Shown here: one piece after another, positions 44,880-57,403 of the stretch | How the letters are laid out: each line of letters begins with the position of its first letter | Numbering within the stretch: the first letter of the stretch is position 1 | Assembly (NCBI GenBank): GCA_015680685.1 | Contig: MNCI01036589.1 | Coordinates: 433,295-497,294 of the forward strand | Reading direction: 5' to 3' | From: Gnetum montanum | Lineage: Eukaryota; Streptophyta; Gnetopsida; Gnetales; Gnetaceae | DNA length: 64,000 nt | Notes under the pieces: model-generated | Seen by the model: the letters and a program-made list of their open reading frames with translations, nothing else | What the model was told of the DNA's origin: nothing | Database searches by the model: none | Program-made: the position numbers and the translations under genes

Positions 44880-45660
44880 AAAATTAGAGCTTAACGCATA
44901 TGATTATGTTGACGCATACCGTAACTGACTGGATCAAGGTAGGCCACCTTCCCAGGAAACTAACTGAGCCTGGGAGTCCCTTAATCTATCTCCAGATCAC
45001 CGAAAATGAACCACATAGGGATCTTCTTGACTCAGGTTCCGAAGTTAACTTAATTTCACAAGAGATGTATCACGCCTAGAACCTACCCCAACTTAAGAAG
45101 AGCAACATTCAACTAGAGCTGGCAGACCAGTCCATCATCATTCCCTTGGGATTGGTGGAGGACGTTATTACCACTGTGTGTGGTTGGTCTTACCCTACCG
45201 ATTTCCTGGTGATTGAAGTTAACAACAACAAAGGGGACTTCCCAATTATAATGGGAAGGACATGGCTAAGCACAGTAGACGCATGCCTTAGGATCTGTGA
45301 TCTTTCCTTGGAAATCTCTAAGATAAACATTTATAGAAAGATCGAGAAGAGGAAAGTTCAATGCATCACATACAGTGATTCATTAGGTGATGACATGGAG
45401 GAAATGCCTCCATGTAACAGGTGTGCCCTTGAAACTTTGCAACAAAGATGCCTGTATGTAGCAACCACACCAGTAGTAGACACCCCGTGGTTGATGGCTA
45501 CTCGTAGGAGCAACCAAATGTGCATGGAACGAATTGAGGAAACCCATGCCAACAACGAAGGCATAGACACATTGAAATATGAGCGTCGCCAACTTCCACC
45601 CCTCAACCTAAGAACATCAGTTAGGAGAGAAGTTGGGCACCTCTACAAAATTCAAACAAA
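44880..45660 (+). pseudogene. Element C protease and remaining pol start
   Basis: TDWIKVGHLPRKLTEPGSPLIY leads to DLLDSGSEVNLISQEMY at about 45020-45075, with Asp-Ser-Gly intact. After one stop (TAG at 45077) the frame stays open: ELADQSIIIPLGLVED, FLVIEVNNNKGDFPIIMGRTWLS (the protease second half, up to 45276). A linker with MCMERIEETHANNEG follows, and the pol sequence ends at the deletion point near 45660. The open frame continues across the join to 45923, so its last part is not protein-coding in origin. Confidence 0.82.
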
Positions 45661-47633
45661 TGCTCATTATTTTGGATCTCTCCCTTACAACTCAATCATG
45701 GGGGAGATGGCCACCTATGCTAATCATATGGGGCCCTTAGTTCTTTTTCAATTTTTTTATACTTTTTTGTTTTACAACGTTTTTGTCTTACACGTTTTTT
45801 TTTTACAAATTTCTTTAACTTTTCTAATTTTTATTTTACAAATTTCTTTAAATTTTCTTGTTTTTGTTTTACAACATCGTTATTCTTTTTCTATTTTTGT
45901 GTGTGTGTGTGTATCCACCCTATAAGTTTGTCATCCAATAAGTGTTTAGAATGATGGTATGAACTATTTTCATATTGATTGCTAATGTTTGGTTTTTACC
46001 TTTAAGTCACAATGTTGATACTAAGGTATGTTCTTTTGATATGGAAGGCAATGAGTCCACTTCATCCATCCATCCACCAAGTTCTATGGTCTCCCTTGGC
46101 TTGGAAATGTACAGTCTCTTTCAATTAAGAACTTTAACGAATTGGTGACCAGGCATTTTTCAAACTAATAAAGGACTCAAGGATTGAACAGGGTGTGACT
46201 TCAAGGGAACTTGATGCTTTTGTGTTGGTCATTCTCTTGGGTGCTTGGATGTTTTCTTTTTGAGTTTTCTTACCGTTCCAATGTTACCCTAATTATCGAA
46301 AGCTAAGACAATAAAAATAAAAAGTCTTTGCATTGTGTGGTTCTCATGCATAAAAACATAAAACACAAAAAAAAAACCAAGTGACAATTCAAAGCACACC
46401 CCTTAGACAAAATAAACTTGGGCAACAAGCACTGGTTATGGACCAAAAGTGTTCCCTCTAACTAAGGCCCTTCTCACTTCCCATTCTCTCCTTTGTTTCG
46501 TCGAAATGGTGGTGGCTCTTGGAGAAGAATCTTTGTCATCCAAGTGGATGGTTTAACTGAATGCATTGATGCGAAGTCACTGGAAATGGTTGGTTTGAGG
46601 CCGGATTTGGAATGAGATTTTCCAAGTCCCATTAATCATGCAACACACAAGGGGCTGTACACCACCTTGTCCTTGGGATTCCATTCCATTCTCTTCTCTC
46701 CATCCTTCTCTCCATTGTTCACCTCATTGCCGGTTGTATCATTAGTGTATATTTTGGTAGATGCATTGTTTTCTTGTTGGTAAATTCTTGCGATTAAAAC
46801 TTTAAATCTTGTTCCAAAGGACATTCCCAGAGCCTACGGACTCTTTGAATGTGGGTTTGTCAGGGCATTAAGGGCATGAGCCTGCTTTGGGGAGGACCCA
46901 CTGACATTTCTATTTGGAGCATCCGTTAACTTCTTTTCCCTTAACATTTTGCGATTAATTTTATTTTGTTCATTACCATATTGACATCCATGTCACCAAT
47001 GCTATAGTTGTCCATTTTTATCTATCTTTCTTACTCCTTTTATTTCTCCATTCTAACGCTACCGAAGGTTTGTGATTAGTCATGGGGGATTTTTTCAATT
47101 TTCTCCTAGCCCCAAAATTTTTGATTTCTTCCTAACCCCTACACCTTCGATAGTCCTCATCAATATATTCCCAGATCCGTATTAGCCATACCACAACCTA
47201 GCCAATGGACTTACACTGAAGCAAGGTATTAATTACATGATGATTCATTTACCCTTGCTAATATAAGACTATGTTGTGTGTGCAGATGGCGATCATACAA
47301 CAACGGATTGGATCTAGAGCAAACACTTGGAATGGAATAGCACTATAGAAGCTATGAAAGGAGCAAGATCAATGGTGTGCTTACGGATGGACAACAAAGG
47401 CGCAATCTTGGCGTTGGCAGTAGCAACACTTCTTTCTCTCTCTTTCTTCTCAGCTGCCAACAAAGGCCTAATGTCATTGTAATAAGGTGTTCACCCTTGT
47501 TGTCATGAACACCAGTTTTGTCAAGTCTTGTAATGATGATCCGTTCACATGTCATCCCATTAGTTCCATTCCCCTCAATAATTCCATACCTTCCCGATAT
47601 TATTGTAAGGAAATCGAGGACGAGTTTTCATTC
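45661..47633 (+). other. Element C post-integrase non-coding region
   Basis: Matches B 36612-38616: CTCATTATTTTGGATCTC at the start, ATGGGGGAGATGGCCAC, the GCATTAAGGGCATGAGCCTG block (46864), and GATGGCGATCATACAACAAC (47285). No env-like frame. Contains AGTCATGGGGG at 47078 and a variant at 45693. Confidence 0.8.
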
Positions 47634-47646
47634 AGTCATGGGGGTA
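47634..47646 (+). promoter_or_regulatory. Element C polypurine tract
   Basis: AGTCATGGGGGTA directly before the LTR stub, identical to B. Confidence 0.75.
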
Positions 47647-47669
47647 TGATGAGACGCGATATCTCATAT
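47647..47669 (+). repeat. Element C 3' LTR stub
   Basis: TGATGAGACGCGATATCTCA, then the LTR match stops and unrelated sequence begins. Confidence 0.8.
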
Positions 47670-47892
47670 ATGAAAATAAAATTGAAGAAATAAAAGACTT
47701 AGAACATTGCATATACAATTTATTCAAAGAAGAAAAGCAATTTGTCAATGCCATAATATCAAAGATTGAAGAAATACATGAAGAAATGAAAGATGTCATC
47801 TCACCTCTATCAAATTCTAAAAAAGGTAAAAAGCTCAAACCACCTTACCAAAGCAATCAAAAGAGGAAGAAGACAATTCAACATAAGAAATA
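47670..47892 (+). other. Coding-like segment of unknown origin
   Basis: One plus-strand frame stays open for about 74 codons with a composition like protein: ENKIEEIKDLEHCIYNLFKE, then ISKIEEIHEEMKDVISPLS and a Lys/Gln-rich basic end, SKKGKKLKPPYQSNQKRKK, before TAA. Charged, probably coiled-coil, with a basic tail. There is no start codon at the head because it joins the cut LTR of element C. It may be part of another element's gag or of a host exon; I do not recognise it. Confidence 0.35.
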
Positions 47893-50800
47893 ACTACTAA
47901 AGTTTAGAATCAGAAAATAGAAGTTCAACTAAGGAGAATAATAATTAAAAACATTAAGCAAGTTTCCAGAACAATGTAAGATTGGTTAAATTCAAAGACA
48001 TAACTCTAAAGTGCATGCTAAAGGAGGAACTATTGGTTCTAGTATGCACTTTGGAATATCGTACTCCATTCATTCTAAATGCCTATGTTGTGATTCAGAA
48101 ACAAGACAAAGAAACAAATTTAACAAGCCCAAATTCAAGGTAATAAAAGGCCATATTTACATATGAAAATATAGTAAAAGCACATTGTCAAAGCTCAAAT
48201 CTCAAATCTCAAGAGAAGACAAAGATTAAGGAAAACCAAAATAGCTTTTTTGTAAAATAGGGACCAAACCTATGTAATTTATATTTGAATTATTATGCCA
48301 CATAAGACAAGATAGGAAATTCTACTATTTTTACTTTTTTAAAAGGATTTATGGGTGGATTCAATTAGAGAATGATCTGAATCTCTTATGTTTCTTGAAT
48401 TTCTAGCCCAATTTTCCATAAAATAGGCTTGCCCCATTATATTTTATTATGGTCCCATCATTTGGCTATAAACATGTGGGCAAAGCATGTCTGTAAGAGA
48501 TGAAAATTAATTCCATTGACTAATTTTTTGCTACAACAATACAATAGATTATGTTACAAATTTTACTTCAATTACTTTCATCTATCATTAATTCATCATA
48601 TTCACCAATTCATTAATCCAATAAGTTGAATAGTCACATTCAAGGCTATTTTGTGTAATAGTTTTTAACCATCAAATCAATTCCAAATTTTGCAAGAACG
48701 TAGATGTTGAAAGAGCTTTGTATCAAGTATTCACTCACTCCATAATTCTGTTGGATTGTAGAGATATTCATCATGCAAATCACCAATTTCTATTTTGAAT
48801 GTTGAATAGTTTTGTTCAAGACCCCATTTTTAGGATAGATTTGAAGTATTAAATAAACTCAAATTGATCTAAAATTTTATAATTCTAGAGATTGCAAAAT
48901 AAGCTTTCTAACAAACCTAAGATTAGCCCAAAACACATCTGGATTGTGAAGATATCATAGCTACAAAATCAAAGAAAATTTTAGCTAGGTTACTCACATC
49001 ATCCAATATATTGGGCTATCAAAAATCTGAAAAATAAAAAAAAATTTCAAATTTTCTTACATCTAAAAAATCAACTATGCATGATGAATGCAACAAGAAA
49101 AATGCAAAATGAAATGAAACTGAAGCTTTATTAATGTAGACATAATATATCTAGGTCATATTTTAAGGGTTCCTTAGGGTTATCTTACTTTAGCATCTAT
49201 CCCTTAGAGGCAATCTAGCACTACCACCACAATTATGCCTAAACCCTATTAGAAGAGATGATCAGTCACTTTCCTATTCCACTTAACACCCGTTACTCAC
49301 CTTTATTGGTTTTGCAACTCCATGCTAACATGACCTCTAATTCTTAGGTATATATACCTTAGGCCAAATCCTCAAAGGTCACCTCTAGAGACATTTCCAT
49401 TATTAAAACATGTCATTTTAGTTTTTATTATAATAATTACATCATTTTTTACAAAGTGATACCATCTTTGTGAAGAAATGACCCCATTCGAAAATGGGAA
49501 CATGACAAACTACCCCTTTAGCTTTGGTTCATTCTTGAACAAGTTTGCATTAAGGATGTTTCTCCATGCTCTAATGCTTTGATTTCTCCTTTTTGAAATT
49601 AGGTTAAGTATTTAAAAATCTTCTATTTATTTTCCAAATAAAATATAAGTGAGAAAAATATTTGGAAAAATAAATATTATTTTATCAATACTTACCTCAA
49701 TCTCTAAGTAATGACAAGAGATGAATTAAAGGTCTACCAACCACCAATCACCAGTCCTAACCAGGTTTACACAAAGTGTAGCTTATATCTAGTTATCTAA
49801 GTGAAAGTAGGGAAAATCCTTTCTTCCACTTGTATTACCTAAAATATATGACTTATGTAATATGGAAGTATAAATTAAATAAATAAAGAGAAATAAACCA
49901 AGAAATAAAAGTTAAGAAACTTCATGATTATCGTCAACCTCTGGGATCAAGGAACATGGCTGTGGATTTGTCATAAGGACTATATCATTGAATGAACTTT
50001 TTTGGGATGGTAGGGCTTGATCTTGCTTGTTAACTTCTTTCTTAGGAATTAACTCGAAAAATGTTATGAATTGGAAGACTTGGATATCATACCAAATGTA
50101 TTCTAGGGTCTCAATGAAGAAGGATGTTCCATCTTCAGTAGTCATGAAAATGTAATTGGTGAATTATGGTTATAATGAACAATGAATGACATTAGACTAG
50201 TGAAGGTAGTCTTAATGATAGAGAACCATATCTATAAATGAACAAGCTTTGCAAAATTGGATGAGAATTGGTCAATAAGAAGATAATGGTAGAGCTTCTT
50301 ATAGAGAAACTGAAAGTAGATCAGTAGGTTATATATTTTTTCTTACTATTTAGAAGCTTGGCCACATAGAAAAAGCATGCTTACAGCTATATTGTCAAAC
50401 AAATTCACAAAGATGAAAAATCAAGTTAAGCATATCAAGGTACATTAGCTAAGGAGAAAACTAGATAATGAATCAAATACTTATTTCCAAAAATAGTCAT
50501 ACTTACCATCAATCTTCATGATATAGTGTTAAAAATTTTATAAGAAAGATGGGCAAGAGCACCATGTTCTAAAAGCTACCATAACTTCCCAACCAAAAAA
50601 AGGAAAAAAAAAAAGGGAGATCGAATCATAAAACTTGAAAAAGTAAAATTCATTTACTGTAATTATAGAACTTCAAAAAGTGAAATTCATTTTCTATAAT
50701 TGACACTAAAAATAATTCAACATTATCATGAATGCAATGTACAAAGAAAATTCTAAAGACAATATACTATAAGTTAAACAAAGCTTTCATTGACTATTGA

Positions 50801-51039
50801 GGAATCACATAGTAATAGTCAACACTCAAGTATATAAAATTAACACATTAAATGAAGAAGGTAATCATGAAATTATGTAGCTAGAAATGATACAAAAACT
50901 TAAAAATTTGAAAATCAAAAAATGATGGAAAAAGATAAATAACATAACCATGGTAAAGTGATCTAGACAATTGAAATAACATACCAAAATTAAAAGGAAT
51001 CTAATAACTAGAGAATAAAGAAGAGAGAATATTTAAACC
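47893..51039. other. Intergenic, nothing recognised
   Basis: AT-rich. A 77-codon minus-strand open frame at 49912-50145 has no recognised motif. No repeat boundaries were found. Confidence 0.45.
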
Positions 51040-51135
51040 ACAAGCACAATGGCTTCTGCAATGGTTGGAAGCGTTATAAATTAAGTTCAAATACCCCATC
51101 TTGTAAAGATAATAAAAGGAAAAAATGTAAACAGC
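51040..51135 (+). mobile_element. Possible tRNA-like or SINE remnant
   Basis: AATGGCTTCTGCAATGGTTGGAAGC could be a weak box A with spacing, followed by AAGTTCAAATACCCC, a good box B shape, at about 51083. An A-rich stretch follows. Confidence 0.3.
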
Positions 51136-52449
51136 AACAAACAAAAAGAAAAAAATATATAAGGGAATAACGTAAAATTAACTTGGGCCTATGGTAGAGG
51201 TAGCTATGTGAAAACCTGTTGGGGGCTCTAATAAAGCAAGGGTAATTTCTTCATTATTCTAAAAATAAATGTGAGATGTAATGATGAAGTTAGTAAAATT
51301 GAAATCATGAAATTGCATAAAAAATTATTAGTTTTTATAAGAAATTGCAAAGAAAAATTTTTGTAATGTTAAACTATTGTTGGAAATTGAAGCAATTTCA
51401 ATTATGAGCTTTCTTTTTGAATAGAAAAATGTTTGGTGCATCAACTTGTTATGTGCTCATCATTAAATACAGGTAAAATATAAATCTAGAGCACGAATCA
51501 CAAAATTTCAACATGAGGAAGATCCATATCATGTCTACATATGCAATTCCATTATTCCTCTTGTTAGCATAGGCAAGCTCCTTACAAAAAGAGTTCTACC
51601 CATACCTTACAAGTCCAACAACATAAATAGATATTTGTAAAAAATAAAAAATAAAAATGATAGAGGAATAGAATGTTGCCTCAATCATAACTTGAACTAA
51701 TAATATCTTGCCTATAAATCCTTGTCAAACAATGAGCCAACCAATTGAATAATTTACTAAATAAAGGATCATCACATGAGGCTCAATGTTCATCCCTCCA
51801 AGGTGTCCAACAAGATTACAAGATGAGTAAAAGCCTAATATCTTTTTGAGTGGATGTACCTAAGCTTAAATTCACCTTCATTGCTCCAAATGATGACATC
51901 TAAGATGTGAATTTTATGCACTAGTATCTAAATTTTATTTTACCCATAATGTGCTACCAAAGTTTATCCCTTGCAAATTAAAGGAAACTAGTTAGCATTT
52001 TCCATATAATTATATTACACTAGTTGACCACTATTGATAGTAATACATAGTAGTCAATATAGTGAAATCAAAAGTAATTTTTGCATCCCATGAAAGTATG
52101 GGCTATAGTTTACGATCTATTACAGCCAAAAAATTTAATAAATATATATGTAGAAAAAACCATGTACATAGATATACCCAAGTAATATATTGCTATCAAT
52201 GATGTGTTGTAATTTTTCTCATTTTTTAAAATAGAAAACTTTAAATTTTGATTGTATTTTATGAATAAAATGCCCAAAATGGAAAAATGAAAATCAAATG
52301 CATATAACCATAATTCATTTGTCCAAATTGTGAATGTCATAAATAATCTTATTGGATCATGTAAGTGATTAGACATACAACTTCACAAACTAGATGTAGC
52401 TTAAATACTTCATTACTCTATGGTTTTTGTTAATGTAACATTCTCTTTA
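51136..52449. other. Intergenic, nothing recognised
   Basis: AT-rich, with no supported feature. The minus-strand open frame at 52110-52376 has no family signature. Confidence 0.45.
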
Positions 52450-53760
52450 TTATAGATTATGGCCCTTGAGTGCTAGTTTAATATACATTCTTGATCTCAA
52501 ATGGTTCATAATAATATTTCCAACACATCTATATTTGCATATCCCTTCAGTTGGAGTCCTTGCTTCTCCAAAATTTACATGATGTAGGTTGTTAAACAAT
52601 TAAAATTTTCTATAACATGTCATGAGCAACCTAAATTAAGATAACATTCAGTTTTGCCAATACATTCTTTTCCTAATATATCTCTTATAATAAAGACCAT
52701 TTCATCTTCAACCGTGTTATCTTCATCATTTTTTGTTGTATTATTTTTCCCTCAATGATTTTATTGTTTTGATTTCTTAATAGCTTTTCTTTCATAATTT
52801 ATTTGAGCATTCGATGCTCATGGATTCTTTAGAGTGAACCAATGATCCTTCATAGTATATTCAAGTTTGCGACATATACCTTTTCATGAGTCATTGTCCT
52901 GTCTACCTTGTAATTTTCATTTCTTCATAGATCTCACTAACATGAAATATACATTAGTGGTTCTTTGCTTATTCTTTCTCTTCTAGCTCCTATTTTGCCT
53001 CTTAATATTGAAGTCTTCCTTCTAATACAAAGAACTCTAGTTTATTATTCAAGCTTTGATTGCTTGTACAAATCCTTTGTATTGTTTAAGTAATGCACAA
53101 AGAAAACATCTAACAAGTTCTTTGTAAGGAACTTCTTACCCACCTCAATGTACCTCAAGCACATATCCATTCATTTCTCCAACAAAGTTGGAGATTTTTT
53201 ATTTAGATTCATTATGTTGTCCAATACTTGGTCTATAGGTAATCTTTTCATTCCATACACTAGATTGGATGCTTCTTCTAACAAACAAGATAATATCAAT
53301 GCCAAGGCTACAATTCTGTTCACTCTATCTTTCTAATTGATATGAAAATTGAATCAAACCCACATTCCCAAAGTCAATTTTCTCTTAAGATAATTTCCAT
53401 TGTTCATGCCCTGCTAGTATAATTTTTCATAGAAAATTTTTGGGGGTTTTTGTCATTACAATTTTGCCAACTAGGAATCTTATTGTTGTCTAAAGACAAC
53501 TTCTTCATTGAGCCTTTCCAACTCCTTTAATCTCATTATTTCTATCCTATTGTTCTGACCATGTCCTACGACCATGTTAAAGTTTTGTTTCATGACTCAT
53601 GAGGCAACCTTAATATATTAGAATCAACCAAGAATAACACTTTAAAAATTTTACTTTTCCCAGAAAATACTTGATATAAAATATAGGATAAAAATATAGT
53701 ATTTACAAAAGTGCTGTAAACACTACTTGTCTTCATGAGTTTTCTTCTTGCTTTCTAGCT
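52450..53760 (-). other. Decayed coding-like region, perhaps a retroelement gag-protease
   Basis: Minus-strand peptides in changing frames look protein-like: LLEEASNLVYGMKRLPIDQV, LRYIEVGKKFLTKNLLDV (about 53100-53300), NNTKDLYKQSKLE, and KTECYLNLGCS near 52660, which is faintly like a copia protease entry (..WLDSGCS). Stops are frequent. The assignment is a guess. Confidence 0.25.
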
Positions 53761-55080
53761 CAACCTTTACTTCTTCTTACTCCACATTGTTACAACAGAA
53801 ACAAATCATGATTTCACAAATTAAGTACTTCATGAATCATTGCAACCTTTCATAAGTTATCACATGTCTTTTCAAGACATCACTTTGTGAGTTGATTCCT
53901 CAAATAATTATATTACATCACAAATGTAAACAAACAGTTCACAATTTTACAAACCTAAAAGGATTAAGAATGAGCTACAATCTTAATAGTTCCAAAATAA
54001 GCAATTTCTTTAAAATATTATTTTTAAATAAAAACCTATTGTACAATATATTTAAAAATATTAGAAGAATGTTATATATTTCTTCATTATTACATTTTCA
54101 ATTGAACATCCTATGTTACTAAAAGCATGTGAAACACCGAACTATCACTAATAATAATTTTCTTCATAATTTTTTTAATTTCAAATGATAAATTCTCCAT
54201 CATTTGCACTCTTAAAATGCATAGTTAAAACAATAAATCTATAACTAAACACATGTGGTAGTAGGTAGTGTGACCAAACTTTCATATAATTACCTTATAA
54301 GTTTCAATAATATTAAATAATGCATTTAGAATGAATGCTTAATAAAATTGTATTAAATTAGAAAAATATGCTAAATAATTAATGATCAAAAAAATGGAAA
54401 GAAGAAATAGTAAATGAATTATATGATGAAGGATGCCTTATCATAGCTCTACCATGGTAGCATGTGACATAATATTAGGGCAAATGCTAGCTAGAGCTTT
54501 ATGTAACTTGGTTCACCCAAAGTCCTACAACTCTTGTATTTATTGTAAAAATTATTTTAACAAAAATTTGAGAGCTATTACACATTACTTACTATTCTTG
54601 TGTCAATGTCTTGGGTTGTGAAGACTATTTTAAAAATGTAGTGCAATAAGAAAATCTAACCAATTTCTATATTATACACTTCAAATTTAATTGTTAATAA
54701 ATGTTAATTTTTTACTTTTCTTGCAAAAATTGATAAATTAAATGTATTATAAATGAGAAATGTAGCATTTTGAAATTATTATTTTATTGTATCTATTGCA
54801 TTTTATCTAACTTAAGTGTGTTTGTTATTAGGATCTCTAAAACAAAATCTTACAACCATTACATCACTTTCATAACAAGATTACATCAATGTATTCTAAT
54901 AGAAATTAACATCTTATGATAATATTGTGTATTCCAATTAAATAAAATAAAAATTTCAAAATATATTTACATGAGTTTCATTACCATTCCCTTGCCTCAA
55001 ATCAGAATGACTTGTTATAGGAGCCAAGCCATTGATTTAACATCTATGATCCTTGGTGGCTATGAAGTACCATCCTTGAC
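53761..55080. other. Intergenic, nothing recognised
   Basis: Very AT-rich, with no supported feature. Confidence 0.45.
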
Positions 55081-55165
55081 ACCCTCTATAATTTAGTCGT
55101 ATAACATCCTTCTTGTAAACTAGAGGTCTATAGTTCAATCCTGTGTAGAGGCATCATCTTGTTCC
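55081..55165 (+). mobile_element. tRNA-like SINE head
   Basis: CTATAATTTAGTCGTATAAC resembles a box A. TTCTTGTAAACTAGAGG stands where an anticodon arm would be, and CTATAGTTCAATCCTGTG is a clear box B shape at about 55128. It is too degenerate for a working tRNA gene. Confidence 0.4.
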
Positions 55166-55497
55166 TTTAAATCGTGGTCTCTAATAACAATGAATCATTT
55201 GAATAAATTGAGTGATTTGGTGCAATTTATGATATTTTATAAGTCCACCTATGTTATAGGTAGACTTGAACCTTGATTCTACTAATCACAAGCAAAACTT
55301 TCTAACCATTTTTTCAAGGTTGAGACACTCTTGTCAAAGTTCATGCACTCTCTATCCTTGAAGAGCATATATTTTATTTATCTAAGCAATATTTAAAAAA
55401 TAAGTTCATGTAGTTATCATTTATGATGTAATAATGCCCTTTAATAGAGTAATTCTAAGTTGTTCCAAGTTATAATACTTAGGCAAACATTCTCATA

Positions 55498-55600
55498 TAA
55501 TAATCATCATCATCATCCTAGCATTGTCCCAACAAAATGGGGTCGACTACATGAGTTCTTTTTTTCCAATTCAACTTTAGGAAGAGATAAATCTTTGTTT
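55498..55600 (-). mobile_element. RTE LINE 3' end fragment
   Basis: The minus strand reads NWKKRTHVVDP, the RTE C-terminal ending, then CATTTTGTTGGGACAATGCT and a (GAT)n tail. Matches the 3' end of the RTE copy at 3091-3135. Severely 5'-truncated. Confidence 0.65.
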
Positions 55601-56329
55601 ATTTTAGCATTCTCAAATAATCTCATTCTAAATTAAGATTTTCTTAAATTTATGCATCATTAGACTTTTTTAATAACAACTCGTGCTTTTAGTTAAGAAT
55701 ACAAGTCTTGAGGAAGGGTTTAGATAAATTTAGGGAGATAATTAGGTATTAGACACTACTAGATCAATTTCTTATTTTATCCAATGACTATGAGAAAAAG
55801 GATATATAAACCTTAATAGAATTAAAAACCTAAAAATCACATTGATATTGCATTATTAGTTTGCATAATAATGTCATGCATTTGCATACAAATTGAGAAG
55901 AGTCACAAATCTTACTAATGAGCTAGACTTTAGTAACTAATAAAATAGATTGTATGTTGTGGTAGTATTTCAAATTAATTAATTTCATTCCTTAGGAATG
56001 TCATTGTTCATCGTGTATTAAAGAGATACATAAATACAAGTCAAATGCATTTTCTTTAACCAAGCAAAGGATGAGGTTTGAGAAAAACCAATTCATTATA
56101 AATATAATTTCCTAATTTCCTACCCTAAGATTTTATGAAATAATTTTCATGGTCATGAAGATGGTGTTAAGACATTGAAGAGTATCAACATCTTGAAGTT
56201 TGAAATATCAATTTAACAAATGTTTAAATTTCTAAATCTTGAGTTAGACTTGAATTGTTCCAAAATGACTGTAAGGAAATTGCAAAAGCTACAAATGACA
56301 AGGCCATGAGTTGATATTCAAGGAATGAA
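55601..56329. other. Intergenic, nothing recognised
   Basis: AT-rich, with no supported feature. Confidence 0.45.
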
Positions 56330-56400
56330 CAATAAGGGGTTTTAGAATTGCAATAACTATCAAAAGCTAAGGCCCACACTCCACCACTAAGCTAAGGTAT
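56330..56400 (-). mobile_element. Possible SINE head next to element D
   Basis: Minus strand: CCTTAGCTTAGTGGTGGAG (box A shape), followed by a box B-like TTGCAATTCTAAAACC. It resembles the heads at 39800 and 40337. Confidence 0.35.
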
Positions 56401-56406
56401 AGATTG

Positions 56407-57241
56407 TGATGAATTATGTTTAGACATGCTCCAATATTAGATATGTGATATCAGAGCCTCGATATCGGATACCTAATATTGAACCCCAAGATGCAATGTC
56501 AAATATCTAATATCGCAGGGTATATGCCAACCTATAAATATAGTGCTTGGACACACGGTTTGGGCATTAGTTTTTGTCATAGAGTAATGAAGTTCTTATA
56601 ATTTAGCCATTCCAGAGTTAGAATATTTCTAAGTTCGCATAACATGAGTTTAAGTGTGTACAAATCTTTGTTCAAGCACTAATGTACCTAAGCACCATAG
56701 TTTGATGGAAATAAAGATGAGCCCTTTTGATAATCTTTGCAACACTAAGAATAGGTTAATGTTTATTTTAATGGATTTAATATTCATGCACTTACCTTAA
56801 TGCACTTTAATTAATTAATTAATTTCAAGTTAATGAACACAAGCATGACCAATTCGAGCATACGTGCAGAAATGCTTAACATTTGGTAACCCAGCAGGGC
56901 TATATGTGTTTAGGATGTGTTTGAAGAGTGGGAATGGGTACTTGTGTTAGGCTAGCTAGGAAATAGACTAATTAGATAATAAATTCCTCTACCTTTCATT
57001 CCTATTCTTAATTGTAGACAAATAAAATATAAAATAATAAAAATCATGCGCCTCCTGAATTATACTTAAGCATACAATTAAGCTCCACAAGTATAGTTGA
57101 GAAGACAAAAATTGTCATGATTAGATTCCATGTCTTAGAACCAATGTACTTGAGAACTTAAGGTCTACAGAATTCGACTAGATGATGCGTGAACGCTTGT
57201 GATTTGTATGGTTGGGTGTAGGGGTACCTTGTTGCTCATCA
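56407..57241 (+). repeat. Element D 5' LTR
   Basis: 835 bp, TGATGAA to CTCATCA. Two GATATC cores (about 56447-56475), TATAAATA at 56533-56540, and U5 end GTGTAGGGGTACC. More diverged than B and C. Confidence 0.85.
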
Positions 57242-57242
57242 T

Positions 57243-57261
57243 TGGCATTGTTGCTAGGGAC
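57243..57261 (+). promoter_or_regulatory. Element D primer-binding site (tRNA-Asp)
   Basis: TGGCATTGTTGCTAGGGAC, a mutated form of the family tRNA-Asp site. Confidence 0.75.
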
Positions 57262-57403
57262 CTTTATTTGTTACGTGTGTTATCTAGGACTTAGTGGAAA
57301 ATTATTCAAGATGGTTGGAATAAACCTTAGAGTCATATCATATCTTACAAATACTACAATAATTTTTTATGATGCACACTACATTTCTTATTTTCTAACA
57401 CAG

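Larger units (their letters stand above)
41191..47669 (+). mobile_element. Element C, internally deleted copy of the B family
   Basis: It has a 5' LTR, a primer site, gag, protease, then a direct join at about 45660 to the post-integrase region, a purine tract, and only about 23 bp of 3' LTR. RT, RNase H and integrase (about 2.9 kb in copy B, from about 33745 to 36612) are absent. Movement would need proteins from another element. No target duplication can be checked because the 3' LTR is cut. Confidence 0.9.

Noticed and set aside
45146-45925. 259-codon open frame as a single host gene
   Set aside because: The first part is retroelement protease and linker; the last 90 codons cross the deletion into non-coding sequence.
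55081-55165. Functional tRNA gene
   Set aside because: The box shapes are there but the stems do not pair convincingly and no acceptor stem was found.
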